A stretch of DNA of 14,419 nucleotides, taken from assembly GCA_003559755.1 (NCBI GenBank), contig PWKM01000227.1, positions 1 to 14,419 of the forward strand, in the 5' to 3' direction. A program made the translations under genes and the position numbers. The DNA comes from Planctomycetota bacterium (GTDB lineage Bacteria; Planctomycetota; PUPC01). Shown in pieces: positions 7,556 through 13,940 of this stretch. Below the pieces are notes generated by a model that did no database searches, was not told the DNA's origin, and saw only the letters and a list, made by a program, of their open reading frames with translations. Numbering within the stretch: position 1 is the stretch's first letter; every line of letters starts with the position of its first letter.

Positions 7556-7584
7556 TTGCCGTCGACCGCTCCGCGTCACATAAT
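7556..7584 (+). promoter_or_regulatory. Sigma-70 type promoter for the monooxygenase-methyltransferase operon
   Basis: TTGCCG (7556-7561), a 17 bp spacer and CATAAT (7579-7584). The predicted start near 7591 lies about 24 nt before the monooxygenase ATG. Its -35 box is separated from that of the opposite PKS promoter by only 20 bp (7536-7555), so one regulator could control both. Confidence 0.6.
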
Positions 7585-7614
7585 AGGGGCGTAATCATTA
7601 TTGGAGACCGCGGT

Positions 7615-8793
7615 ATGCGTCCGCACAGAGTCATCATCATCGGGGCCGGGCCGACCGGGCTGATGCTCGCCAACCTGCTGGGGGATGCCCACGTCCCCTG
7701 CCTGTTGGTGGAGCGCCGCACGGGATTGCCCGCCCAATCGCGTGCCATCGGCGTGTCTCCGCCGTCGCTGGACCTCTTTGCGTCGCTCGATCTGGCCGAG
7801 CCATTGATCGAACGGGGAGTACCGGTCCGCGATGCGGTGGTGTCCAATGGCCGAAGCGAGATCGGCTCGCTCAGTTTCCGGGACTTGCCCGAACCGTACC
7901 GATTCATTCTTTCCGTTCCGCAGCGCGACACGATGGAGATTTTGCAGGAGCGGCTTCAAACGCTGCCCGACATTGAATACCTGCGGGGGACGGAGTTCGT
8001 GGATTGGGCAGCGCACGGTGACGGCGTGGAGGTGCTCTTGCGCGACCTCGGGCAGCAGCAGGAGTACCGAGTCGAGGGAGCCCGACTCGTGGGATGCGAC
8101 GGAAGCCATAGCTCGGTGCGGGAATCGTGCCGACTGGAGAGCCGATATAAACGGTATGGCGTTTCCTTTTTCATGGCCGATTTCAAGCACGGGCCGGATT
8201 TGGGACACCGAGCCGTCTTGTTCTTCACCGCCGACGGCGCGGTCGAGTCGTTCCCGCTCCCGGACCGAACGCGACGCTGGATCGCGCAAACCGACGCCGG
8301 CCCGGACGAGGTGACGCGGGCCGACCTGGTGGAACAGATACGCCGCCGAACGGGTTCGGACCTCGACGCCGCGGAGGGGTCGGAGGTCTCCTGGTGGCAG
8401 CCGGAACGGCGGCTCGTTCGGCAATGGCACAGTGGCCCGGTACTGCTGTGCGGGGACGCAGCCCACGTGATGAGCCCCATCGGAGGACAGGGCATGAACA
8501 CCGGCCTGGCCGACGCCGAGTTTGCCGCCGATGTCGTTCGGCGGTATCTTGCGGGCGAAGACTGGGAAGCTCTTTGCGAGGGCTATGAGCGGCGGCGGCG
8601 ACGGGCGTACACGGCCGCAGCGAACCGAGCCGCTCTCGGCATGTGGCTGGGCACAAGGCGGGGCCGAACGGGGATTGCGAGGGACCTGCTGCTCAAATAC
8701 ATCCTGCTCGGGAGGTTTGGCGCGGAACGGCTGCCCCATCACTTTGCGATGTTGACCATCCCGCACGGCCGGCTGGCCGGGGAGAGGGCATAA
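7615..8793 (+). CDS. FAD-dependent aromatic-ring monooxygenase (PHBH/UbiH-type, class A)
   Basis: 392 residues. The N-terminal Rossmann motif is VIIIGAGPTGLMLANLL (G10-x-G12-x-x-G15). A DG motif at LVGCDGSHSSVR (D162-G163) contacts FAD and NAD(P)H. A GD motif at LLCGDAAHVMSPIGGQGMN (G280-D281) binds the FAD ribose. These three motifs define class A flavoprotein hydroxylases, which use NAD(P)H and O2 to hydroxylate phenolic rings. The C-terminal ~100 residues are arginine-rich and then hydrophobic. GGAG at 7603-7606 lies 8 nt before ATG 7615; a longer in-frame GTG start at 7420 would overlap the PKS gene and is not believed. It is the first gene of a three-gene operon divergent from the type III PKS, and so the probable hydroxylase of the PKS product, comparable in role to SrsC of Streptomyces griseus. 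Confidence 0.88.
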   Translation: MRPHRVIIIGAGPTGLMLANLLGDAHVPCLLVERRTGLPAQSRAIGVSPPSLDLFASLDLAEPLIERGVPVRDAVVSNGRSEIGSLSFRDLPEPYRFILSVPQRDTMEILQERLQTLPDIEYLRGTEFVDWAAHGDGVEVLLRDLGQQQEYRVEGARLVGCDGSHSSVRESCRLESRYKRYGVSFFMADFKHGPDLGHRAVLFFTADGAVESFPLPDRTRRWIAQTDAGPDEVTRADLVEQIRRRTGSDLDAAEGSEVSWWQPERRLVRQWHSGPVLLCGDAAHVMSPIGGQGMNTGLADAEFAADVVRRYLAGEDWEALCEGYERRRRRAYTAAANRAALGMWLGTRRGRTGIARDLLLKYILLGRFGAERLPHHFAMLTIPHGRLAGERA

Positions 8794-9578
8794 TCAAACG
8801 CCAGGGAAAAGCCGACTCCCCCTCGCCCAGTGATCGGATACAGATCGGCAGGGCGCTCGATGATCCGGCCGCGAAACGGCATCTGAACCGGCGGCTCTTT
8901 ACCCGGATCGCCCCGGAATACGCCAGGATGACGTCCGTCCTCTCGCTGGGCCGCGACGCCGTCTGGAAACGCCGATTGGTGCGGCTATTGCCCGACCGGC
9001 CGCGTCCTGTCTGTGTGGACCTGGCGTGCGGCACCGGGGACCTCACCCGGTTGCTGGCTCGACGGTTCAGCGGGGGGACGGTCATCGGGCTGGACCTGAC
9101 CCCCGCGATGCTCGATCTGGCCCGGGCACACACTCCGGAACCGACCGTCCGCTACGAACAGCGCGACATCGCCGACACGGGGCTGGCGCCCGAATCGGTG
9201 GATTTTGTGACCGGCGGCTACGCACTGCGGAATGCCCCGGTCCTCGACGACGCAATCCGCGAGGTGGCTCGCATCTTGCGGCCCGGCGGCACGGCCGCGT
9301 TCCTTGATTTTATGCGCTGGCCGGGACGGTTCACCGGATGGGCCGAAATCGCCCTGCTCGGCGCCTGGGGCTCGCTTTGGGGCCTGATACGCCACCGTAA
9401 TCCTGCGGTCTACGGATACATAGCCGCCAGCTTGCGCCGCTTCCCGTCGCCGCAGGAGCTTCACGACCGATTTCAGGACCACGGGCTGCAGGTCGTCAAA
9501 AACGTTCGCTGTCTCTTCGGCATCACCGCCATCGTTGTTGTTCAGAAGCCCCCGGACTCGCTAGGACGCCGCCCATGA
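8790..9578 (+). CDS. UbiE/MenG-like class I methyltransferase, start codon uncertain
   Basis: About 262 residues if read from 8790. It matches the UbiE/COQ5 family: an N-terminal RLFTRIAPEYARMTSVLSLG segment, SAM motif I VDLACGTGDLTRLLA, VIGLDLTPAMLDLA, then GGYALRNAPVLDDAIREV and ARILRPGGTAAFLDF. Family members C-methylate quinone-precursor rings; other roles are possible. No ATG, GTG or TTG lies in frame between GTG 8643 (deep inside the upstream gene) and ATG 8928, which is past the conserved N-terminus. The best start is ATA 8790 or ATC 8793: ATA overlaps the upstream TAA, and GGGGAGAGGG lies just ahead. The reading frame is -1 to the monooxygenase. The stop overlaps the next start as ATGA, so the genes are translationally coupled. 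The likely substrate is the hydroxylated phenolic lipid. The function call is firmer than the start. Confidence 0.85.
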   Translation: MIKRQGKADSPSPSDRIQIGRALDDPAAKRHLNRRLFTRIAPEYARMTSVLSLGRDAVWKRRLVRLLPDRPRPVCVDLACGTGDLTRLLARRFSGGTVIGLDLTPAMLDLARAHTPEPTVRYEQRDIADTGLAPESVDFVTGGYALRNAPVLDDAIREVARILRPGGTAAFLDFMRWPGRFTGWAEIALLGAWGSLWGLIRHRNPAVYGYIAASLRRFPSPQELHDRFQDHGLQVVKNVRCLFGITAIVVVQKPPDSLGRRP

Positions 9579-10309
9579 CGTTCGATGCCCTGTTTCCCGA
9601 TCTGTCCCGCCGCTCCGATATCGCCGAACGGATGGATGATCCGAAATGCAGCGCGGAGCGCCTCCTCAAGACCGTGCGCAGCTTTGCCCTGCTCAACCGA
9701 CTGGTGAGCCGATATCGCTCCGTGCTGAACCGGTGGCTCATCCAGGACATGCTGAGGCAACCCGCCAGAAAGTACCGCGTGGCAGACCTGGGGGCAGGCG
9801 GCTGCGACATCCCGGTCTGGCTGCTGAGCCGTGCCCGGAAACTCGGCCTCGACCTGTCGGTGATTGCGGTTGAGTCCAACCCCCTCATTGCCGAACATGC
9901 CCGTCGGGCACACCAGGGCATCGCAGGGCTCCAGGTTATATGCCAGGATGCCACCCACCCGGGCGAGCTGGAACCGGTGGACTACATCATCGGCAACCAC
10001 TTCCTGCATCATCTCCCGAACGGCGAGATACAGGATTTCCTGGCCCGGGCGCTGGAGATGCGGATTCGACGCTTCGTATTCAACGACCTGCGCCGCAGCC
10101 ATAGAGCGTACTACCTCCACAGTCTCCTGGCCGCCTTACTGTTCCCGCGAACCTTTGTGGGGACCGACGGACGTCGCTCGATTCGTCGCGGCTTCAGGAG
10201 GTCAGAGTTGCGCGCCCTTCTCGCCAAAGCCGACATCCTCGACCGAGTTCAAGTCCACACACTCGCTCCGGCGCGAATCGTCATCGTGGGCACCCGGGAT
10301 GAGCAGTAG
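9575..10309 (+). CDS. Class I SAM-dependent methyltransferase
   Basis: 244 residues. SAM motif I is VADLGAGGCDIPVWLL (about 69-84), with an acidic SAM-ribose residue at Glu100 in VIAVESNPLIAEHA. Motif II/III lies around YIIGNHFLHHLP. The N-terminus contains SDIAERMDDPKCSAERLLKT. The middle (HRAYYLHSLLAALLF) is hydrophobic and may touch the membrane or a lipid substrate. It differs clearly from the preceding UbiE-like enzyme, so it should modify a different position: one enzyme may C-methylate and the other O-methylate the ring. Its ATG overlaps the previous stop (ATGA at 9575-9578), so it is translationally coupled as the last gene of the operon. It ends at TAG 10307. Product specificity is not readable. 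Confidence 0.85.
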   Translation: MTFDALFPDLSRRSDIAERMDDPKCSAERLLKTVRSFALLNRLVSRYRSVLNRWLIQDMLRQPARKYRVADLGAGGCDIPVWLLSRARKLGLDLSVIAVESNPLIAEHARRAHQGIAGLQVICQDATHPGELEPVDYIIGNHFLHHLPNGEIQDFLARALEMRIRRFVFNDLRRSHRAYYLHSLLAALLFPRTFVGTDGRRSIRRGFRRSELRALLAKADILDRVQVHTLAPARIVIVGTRDEQ

Positions 10310-10396
10310 CAGGAGAGAGCACCGCGCCGGGTAGGTTTGTGCGATGCTCTGCGATCAGATCATCGTGCTCGGCTCAATGTCGCGCCATCTCCCAAC

Positions 10397-10467
10397 GACC
10401 GGACGGCACGCTCGAGTAGGACGCTCTACCGGACAGTGCGAGCACCACTCGCATCCTCCGTCCGGTC
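10397..10467. repeat. Long inverted repeat, possible three-way RNA fold
   Basis: GACCGGACGG (10397-10406) is the exact reverse complement of CCGTCCGGTC (10458-10467). Inside are two smaller hairpins: GTAG/CTAC (10416-10429) and a perfect 6 bp TGCGAG/CTCGCA stem with a 5 nt loop (10437-10453). Together they could form a three-way junction. No known RNA family is recognised. It lies in the 336 bp gap between the methyltransferase operon and the heparinase gene. Confidence 0.4.
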
Positions 10468-10511
10468 GGGCCGGGGCCGCAACTGCGTCGAGGAGCGAGT
10501 TCCCCCGGCCC
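10468..10511. repeat. Second inverted repeat directly abutting the first
   Basis: GGGCCGGGG (10468-10476) pairs perfectly over 9 bp with CCCCGGCCC (10503-10511), with a 26 nt loop. It starts at the base after the previous stem ends. No T-tract follows, so a standard intrinsic terminator is unlikely. High GC makes some hairpins expected by chance. Confidence 0.35.
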
Positions 10512-10585
10512 CGCCAAGGCGGATACGATGTCCCTGCTCGTTCCCGTCTCGTTCGAATTGAGTGGGAAAATGCCCGGAGCATGAG

Positions 10586-10591
10586 TATAAT
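10586..10591 (+). promoter_or_regulatory. Possible -10 element for the heparinase-family gene
   Basis: A perfect TATAAT 55 nt before the start codon, in a locally AT-rich stretch (about 10581-10615). The nearest -35 candidate, TTGAGT (10558-10563), is 22 bp away, too far for a standard sigma-70 promoter, so activator help or another start is possible. Confidence 0.4.
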
Positions 10592-10645
10592 TATTGTTTA
10601 CGATTACGTCTGCTTTGGGGGTGATCTATTGAAGGAGCAGGAGAC

Positions 10646-12625
10646 ATGAAGAGAATCGCGCTGCTGTTAGCCCTTGTTGCCATCTGCGGAGTTTTCTCGA
10701 CCACCGGACCGGTCCGTGCCGACGACATCCCGGAGGTCACAGTCCGGCCGGAGCGGCCTCGGATATACCTGCGGCCCGAGGCGTGGGACGGCCCGTCGGT
10801 CGAGAGCATCCGCCAGAGGATGGATACCCCCGAATACCGCCAGCGGCTGGGCCGGCTGGGCCGGACGACACCGGGGAAGGCCCTTCTCTGGATGCTGGCC
10901 GACGACGAGGAAGCAGGCAAGGCGGCCGTCGAGGAATTCAAGCGCATGCGGATCGGCGGCCGAACGCCCACGCCCTGGGGCGACGCCTCTCAGAGGTACG
11001 CCATGCTCTTCGATTGGCTGCGTGACCACCCCGACATGGACGAGGAGTCCCGCCAGGCCGCCATCTCGGAGATGGAGCAATGGGGCGACCGCAGCATCGC
11101 TTACCTCAGGCGACCCGCCACCCCATTTTACTGCCGTTACTCCTCGGTGGTCTCCGGCATCACCCACATCGCCCTGGCCCTGGCAGGCGAGAGCCCCCGG
11201 GCCGCCGAATTCCTCGGCGTCGCCAAAGACATGCTGGCCACCCAATACTGCACGTTCCGGCAGGCCGAAGACGGTGCTGCGGGCGGCGGCAGCTATGCCT
11301 ACCGCTGGCAGTTCACCCATCTGGCCAACATGGTCGCCGCCTGGCGCAGCGCCACCGACTTCGACGCGGGCGAATGGATCGCCCAACACCAGGGCGATTG
11401 GCTCCGCAGGCAACTGCTCTTCCAGATATGGATGACCTATCCCAACGGCTGGTTCGTCAAGGACGGCAACATCTGGCCGGGCAGCCACATCGACAACCGC
11501 CAGTTCCGAATGCCGGTCGACACCGTCACCTCCATCTACCGCGAGGGATTCGGACGAACGTACGCCCAACAAATGTTCGAACGCCACGGCGTCAACGATT
11601 ACCACCCGCTCTTCACCTGGCACTTCTTCGTTTTCAACGACCCGAGCATCGAACCGTCACCGATGAACGACCTGGACCGGGCCGAGTTGTTCAGCCCGAA
11701 GCTGCACAGGATGGTTGCCTGGCGAAGTTCCTGGGAGCCCGACGCGACAATCATCCACTTCCGGGCCGGCGAAACCGTGGACCACCACGCCACCTATGAC
11801 GTGGGCAAGTTCCTTGTCTACCGGCACGCTCCGCTCGCCATCAAGGACGGGGGCTACCACGACGGCAAGAGGAGTAACCACCATAGATACTACCAATCGC
11901 CCTGGAGCGCCAACACCGTGGTGTTCACCGGCGACGACCACAACGGCATGCAGCCGGGCATCGATTTCCACGGCACGCTGAGCTGGGACCAATGGAAGGC
12001 CCAGCGTGAACGGCGGATCGAACGGCCGCCAACCGGGGTGCTCACGGCGACCGAGGTGAACGAGCGGTTTGCCCGGGCGGTCGGCGACATGACCGGCTCC
12101 TGCCCGCCCGACACACAATGGACGCGCGAGCTGGTGTTCCTCGATTACAAATACCTGCTGGTGCTGGATCGCGTTACGCCCGGCCCCGGCATCGCCCACC
12201 GATGGCTCTTGCACACGGTCAACAAGCCAGAAATAGACGGCCCGGTCGCTGTCGCCGACAACGGTCCCGGGCGGCTGTTCTCCCGCACCCTGCTCCCCCG
12301 CAACGCGAACCTGGAGCTGGTGGGAGGACAGGGCCGCGAGTTCGACTACAACGGGACCAACCGCCCGCCCCAGGCATGGACCGATGATCCGGACCAGAAC
12401 GCCAGAAGGTTCCCGCCCCACTTCCAGATGGGCCAGTGGCGGCTCGACGTGACACCCTCTGATGACCCGCCCGCCGGGGAGCCCGGACAGGAGCTCATCT
12501 ACCTGCACGTGCTCTACCCGACCGAAGTGACCACAGAACAGATGCCGGAGTGCTCGGTTCGGGTTGTCGACGGGCGGATTATCGTCACCGTCGGCGACCT
12601 CGAACACGAGTTTCCCGCCCCCTGA
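10646..12625 (+). CDS. Secreted heparinase II/III family protein (putative polysaccharide lyase)
   Basis: 659 residues with a clear Sec signal peptide: MKR, a hydrophobic core to about residue 20, and a likely cut after VRA at residue 25. Residues about 50-330 look like the alpha-helical toroid of the heparinase II/III fold, including the NIWPGSHIDNRQFRMP stretch. The C-terminal beta-sandwich begins near residue 355 with MVAWRSSWEPDATIIHFRAGE and continues HATYDVGKFLVYRHAPLAIKDGGYHD, the typical heparinase II/III-like signature. The family cleaves uronic acid-containing polysaccharides (heparan sulfate, alginate, ulvan-type and others) by beta-elimination in the periplasm or outside the cell. 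The exact substrate and catalytic Tyr/His cannot be assigned by eye. AAGGAG lies upstream of ATG 10646. No sulfatase, transporter or other carbohydrate gene is next to it, so it looks solitary. Confidence 0.85.
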   Translation: MKRIALLLALVAICGVFSTTGPVRADDIPEVTVRPERPRIYLRPEAWDGPSVESIRQRMDTPEYRQRLGRLGRTTPGKALLWMLADDEEAGKAAVEEFKRMRIGGRTPTPWGDASQRYAMLFDWLRDHPDMDEESRQAAISEMEQWGDRSIAYLRRPATPFYCRYSSVVSGITHIALALAGESPRAAEFLGVAKDMLATQYCTFRQAEDGAAGGGSYAYRWQFTHLANMVAAWRSATDFDAGEWIAQHQGDWLRRQLLFQIWMTYPNGWFVKDGNIWPGSHIDNRQFRMPVDTVTSIYREGFGRTYAQQMFERHGVNDYHPLFTWHFFVFNDPSIEPSPMNDLDRAELFSPKLHRMVAWRSSWEPDATIIHFRAGETVDHHATYDVGKFLVYRHAPLAIKDGGYHDGKRSNHHRYYQSPWSANTVVFTGDDHNGMQPGIDFHGTLSWDQWKAQRERRIERPPTGVLTATEVNERFARAVGDMTGSCPPDTQWTRELVFLDYKYLLVLDRVTPGPGIAHRWLLHTVNKPEIDGPVAVADNGPGRLFSRTLLPRNANLELVGGQGREFDYNGTNRPPQAWTDDPDQNARRFPPHFQMGQWRLDVTPSDDPPAGEPGQELIYLHVLYPTEVTTEQMPECSVRVVDGRIIVTVGDLEHEFPAP

Positions 12626-12761
12626 CCGGGCCACCGGAAGGGAGCTCGAGCCCGGCCAAACCCGGCACGAACCGTGCGTTCTCCCTCCGCGACAAAGCCG
12701 CCGGAGCCGGTGGGACCGACATAATCGGCGTGATGCCAATCCGTTTTCAATCAGGGGGAGG

Positions 12762-13117
12762 TGGTGGAGGCGGGGGGAATCGAACCCCCGTCCCGTGGCA
12801 TTTCAAGCCGAGTATCTACGTGTGTAGTTCATCTATTGGTTGTCGCTACAACCGGCTCCGATGAACAGGATCCGATTGTGAGCCACCTCAGCATAAATCT
12901 CGCCCTCGGCCCGCCAAGGAAGGGCTTTGGGCCAGCCCGCTGACTGTCGTTCGCGAGACCCCGCGGGCTGGGTCAAGCCAACGTGGCTGTCTTAGGCAGC
13001 CATTTGCAGATTGGTATCCGCACTTCTAAGTGTGTGCCAGGTGTTTTACGAGGCCTCCTGACAACCTCGACACGCAACTCGACCATCAACCTGCCCGGTC
13101 GATACCAAGTCGCCCCC
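12762..13117 (-). ncRNA. ssrA: Transfer-messenger RNA (tmRNA)
   Basis: A 356 nt one-piece tmRNA that rescues stalled ribosomes with SmpB. The 5' end GGGGGCGACTTGGTATCGAC and the 3' end (T-arm around GGGTTCGATTCCC, then CGCCTCC-ACCA) form a seven-pair acceptor stem with a G-U at the third pair, the alanine identity element. CCA is encoded at 12762-12764. The tag reading frame runs from 13021 to the TAA at 12992-12994 and encodes ADTNLQMAA; with the first alanine from the charged tmRNA the tag is AADTNLQMAA. AGAAGT precedes the resume codon GCG. The mRNA-like part and the GC-rich regions between 12770 and 12990 fit the usual pseudoknots, which I did not fold fully. Confidence 0.96.
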
Positions 13118-13139
13118 ATTGCCAAAGATCACTACCTTG

Positions 13140-13167
13140 AGTATAGCACAAACAGGCGGCTTTTCAA
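13140..13167 (-). promoter_or_regulatory. Strong promoter for tmRNA
   Basis: On the minus strand, TTGAAA (13162-13167), a 16 bp spacer and TATACT (13140-13145), with TGC directly before the -10, making an extended -10 element. The mature 5' end is 22 nt after the -10, so a leader of about 15 nt is probably removed by RNase P. The rest of 13168-13365 shows no gene I can support. Confidence 0.75.
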
Positions 13168-13365
13168 GAATGGATTTTCGGGGTGCGGGGTTCGGCGGCG
13201 TACCCGCGCTCGGATTCGGTGTCTTTCCGAATGGCCGGTCGGCTCGGCCGCCTGCGCTATCGGGGGCAACCATTTCGGACCGACGGAAAAGGTGCAGAGG
13301 AAGCGGCGATAAAGCATAGTGCCGAGCTGAAGCCGTCAGCTTCCGAGCATCGGCCTGCGCAGTGG

Positions 13366-13402
13366 AAAAAAACACCCCCGCCCGATTGGCGGGCGGGGGC
13401 GG
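13366..13402 (-). terminator. Intrinsic terminator of the TRL-like lipoprotein gene
   Basis: A perfect 10 bp GC stem, CCCCCGCCCG (13375-13384) / CGGGCGGGGG (13390-13399), with a 5 nt loop. On the minus strand it is followed by seven T (13372-13366). It begins 25 nt after the stop codon of the lipoprotein gene and isolates that gene from tmRNA. Confidence 0.92.
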
Positions 13403-13426
13403 TGCGTTCTACGGTTCGCGGGACGG

Positions 13427-13759
13427 CTAGTTGCCGTAGGCGTGGATTATGAACCTCTGGTAGATTCCGAGTATGTTGAAATACTCGTAGTCGGCGAAGC
13501 TTAGGTTCTGGATTCCGCCGTCCTCCATGGCGGTTTTCAAGCTGCTGTCGCCAACGGCCACATAGCCGAGATACGTCTCGACCTTCGCCTGCCCGTGGAG
13601 GGTCGTGTCGTACTCGACCCCCTGGTTATCCGCAGACAACGGGGCTCGGTAGTCCGAGAAAATCAAGCCCATAGGCGGACGAACCGGGGTCACGTAGCAC
13701 CCCACAAGACCCAACACTAACACCACTGCGGCGAGCGCCAACAACCAATGCTTCATCAT
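13427..13759 (-). CDS. TRL-like family lipoprotein
   Basis: 110 residues. The N-terminus MMKHWLLALAAVVLVLGLVGC is a lipoprotein signal: a basic start, a hydrophobic core and the lipobox L18-V19-G20-C21, so the mature protein would be lipid-anchored at Cys21. The mature part matches the TRL-like family by its pattern PMGLIFSDYRAP near the start and YLGYVAVGDSSL, GGIQNLSFADYEYFNILGIY near the end. The family name comes from a tRNA-associated locus; the biochemical role is unknown to me. A good GGAGG lies 7 nt before ATG 13759, with a second ATG just behind. It has its own promoter and terminator and sits directly upstream of tmRNA on the same strand. Confidence 0.85.
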   Translation of the reverse strand: MMKHWLLALAAVVLVLGLVGCYVTPVRPPMGLIFSDYRAPLSADNQGVEYDTTLHGQAKVETYLGYVAVGDSSLKTAMEDGGIQNLSFADYEYFNILGIYQRFIIHAYGN

Positions 13760-13794
13760 GGCTGCTCCTCCTTTTCCTCCCCTGTTCTATTGTC

Positions 13795-13811
13795 GGGCCA
13801 ACCGTTGGCCC
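13795..13811. promoter_or_regulatory. Palindrome in the leader of the TRL-like gene
   Basis: GGGCCAAC-C-GTTGGCCC: 8 bp arms around a single base. It sits between the predicted transcript start (about 13817) and the ribosome-binding site, at about +6 to +22. It could be a repressor operator or a 5' hairpin that stabilises the mRNA. Confidence 0.45.
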
Positions 13812-13823
13812 ACGTTCCGCACT

Positions 13824-13852
13824 ATTGTTATGGCCGGGGACGGCCTTGTCAA
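13824..13852 (-). promoter_or_regulatory. Promoter of the TRL-like gene
   Basis: On the minus strand, a perfect TTGACA (13847-13852), a 17 bp spacer and AACAAT (13824-13829, four of six). The predicted start is near 13817, giving a leader of about 58 nt that includes the palindrome. Confidence 0.6.
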
Positions 13853-13940
13853 GGATTATTTATGATCAATTACAAGGAATGGACCAATCTTCTGGTGGTC
13901 AGGGGGGAGGATTCCCGGGATGTGGCGAAGAAACGGCCGG

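Noticed and set aside
7455..7931. N-terminal extension of the type III PKS by up to 159 codons
   Set aside because: The extension overlaps the divergent monooxygenase gene, is low complexity and would include the PKS promoter.
7576..8766. Minus-strand reading frame opposite the FAD monooxygenase
   Set aside because: Three flavoprotein motifs on the plus strand show which strand is coding.
8760..8800. Programmed -1 frameshift fusing the monooxygenase to the UbiE-like methyltransferase
   Set aside because: The methyltransferase is in the -1 frame, but I see no slippery heptamer before the TAA; internal initiation is simpler.
10540..10575. tRNA T-loop-like GTTCGAAT at 10551-10558
   Set aside because: Only about three stem pairs plus a wobble form around it, and no acceptor, anticodon or CCA end can be placed.
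10344..10649. Small reading frames in the 336 bp gap before the heparinase-family gene
   Set aside because: They cross the strong inverted repeats, have no ribosome-binding site and resemble no family.
11657..12739. Minus-strand reading frame opposite the heparinase-family gene
   Set aside because: It is a shadow of a conserved secreted protein; no domain or ribosome-binding site was seen.
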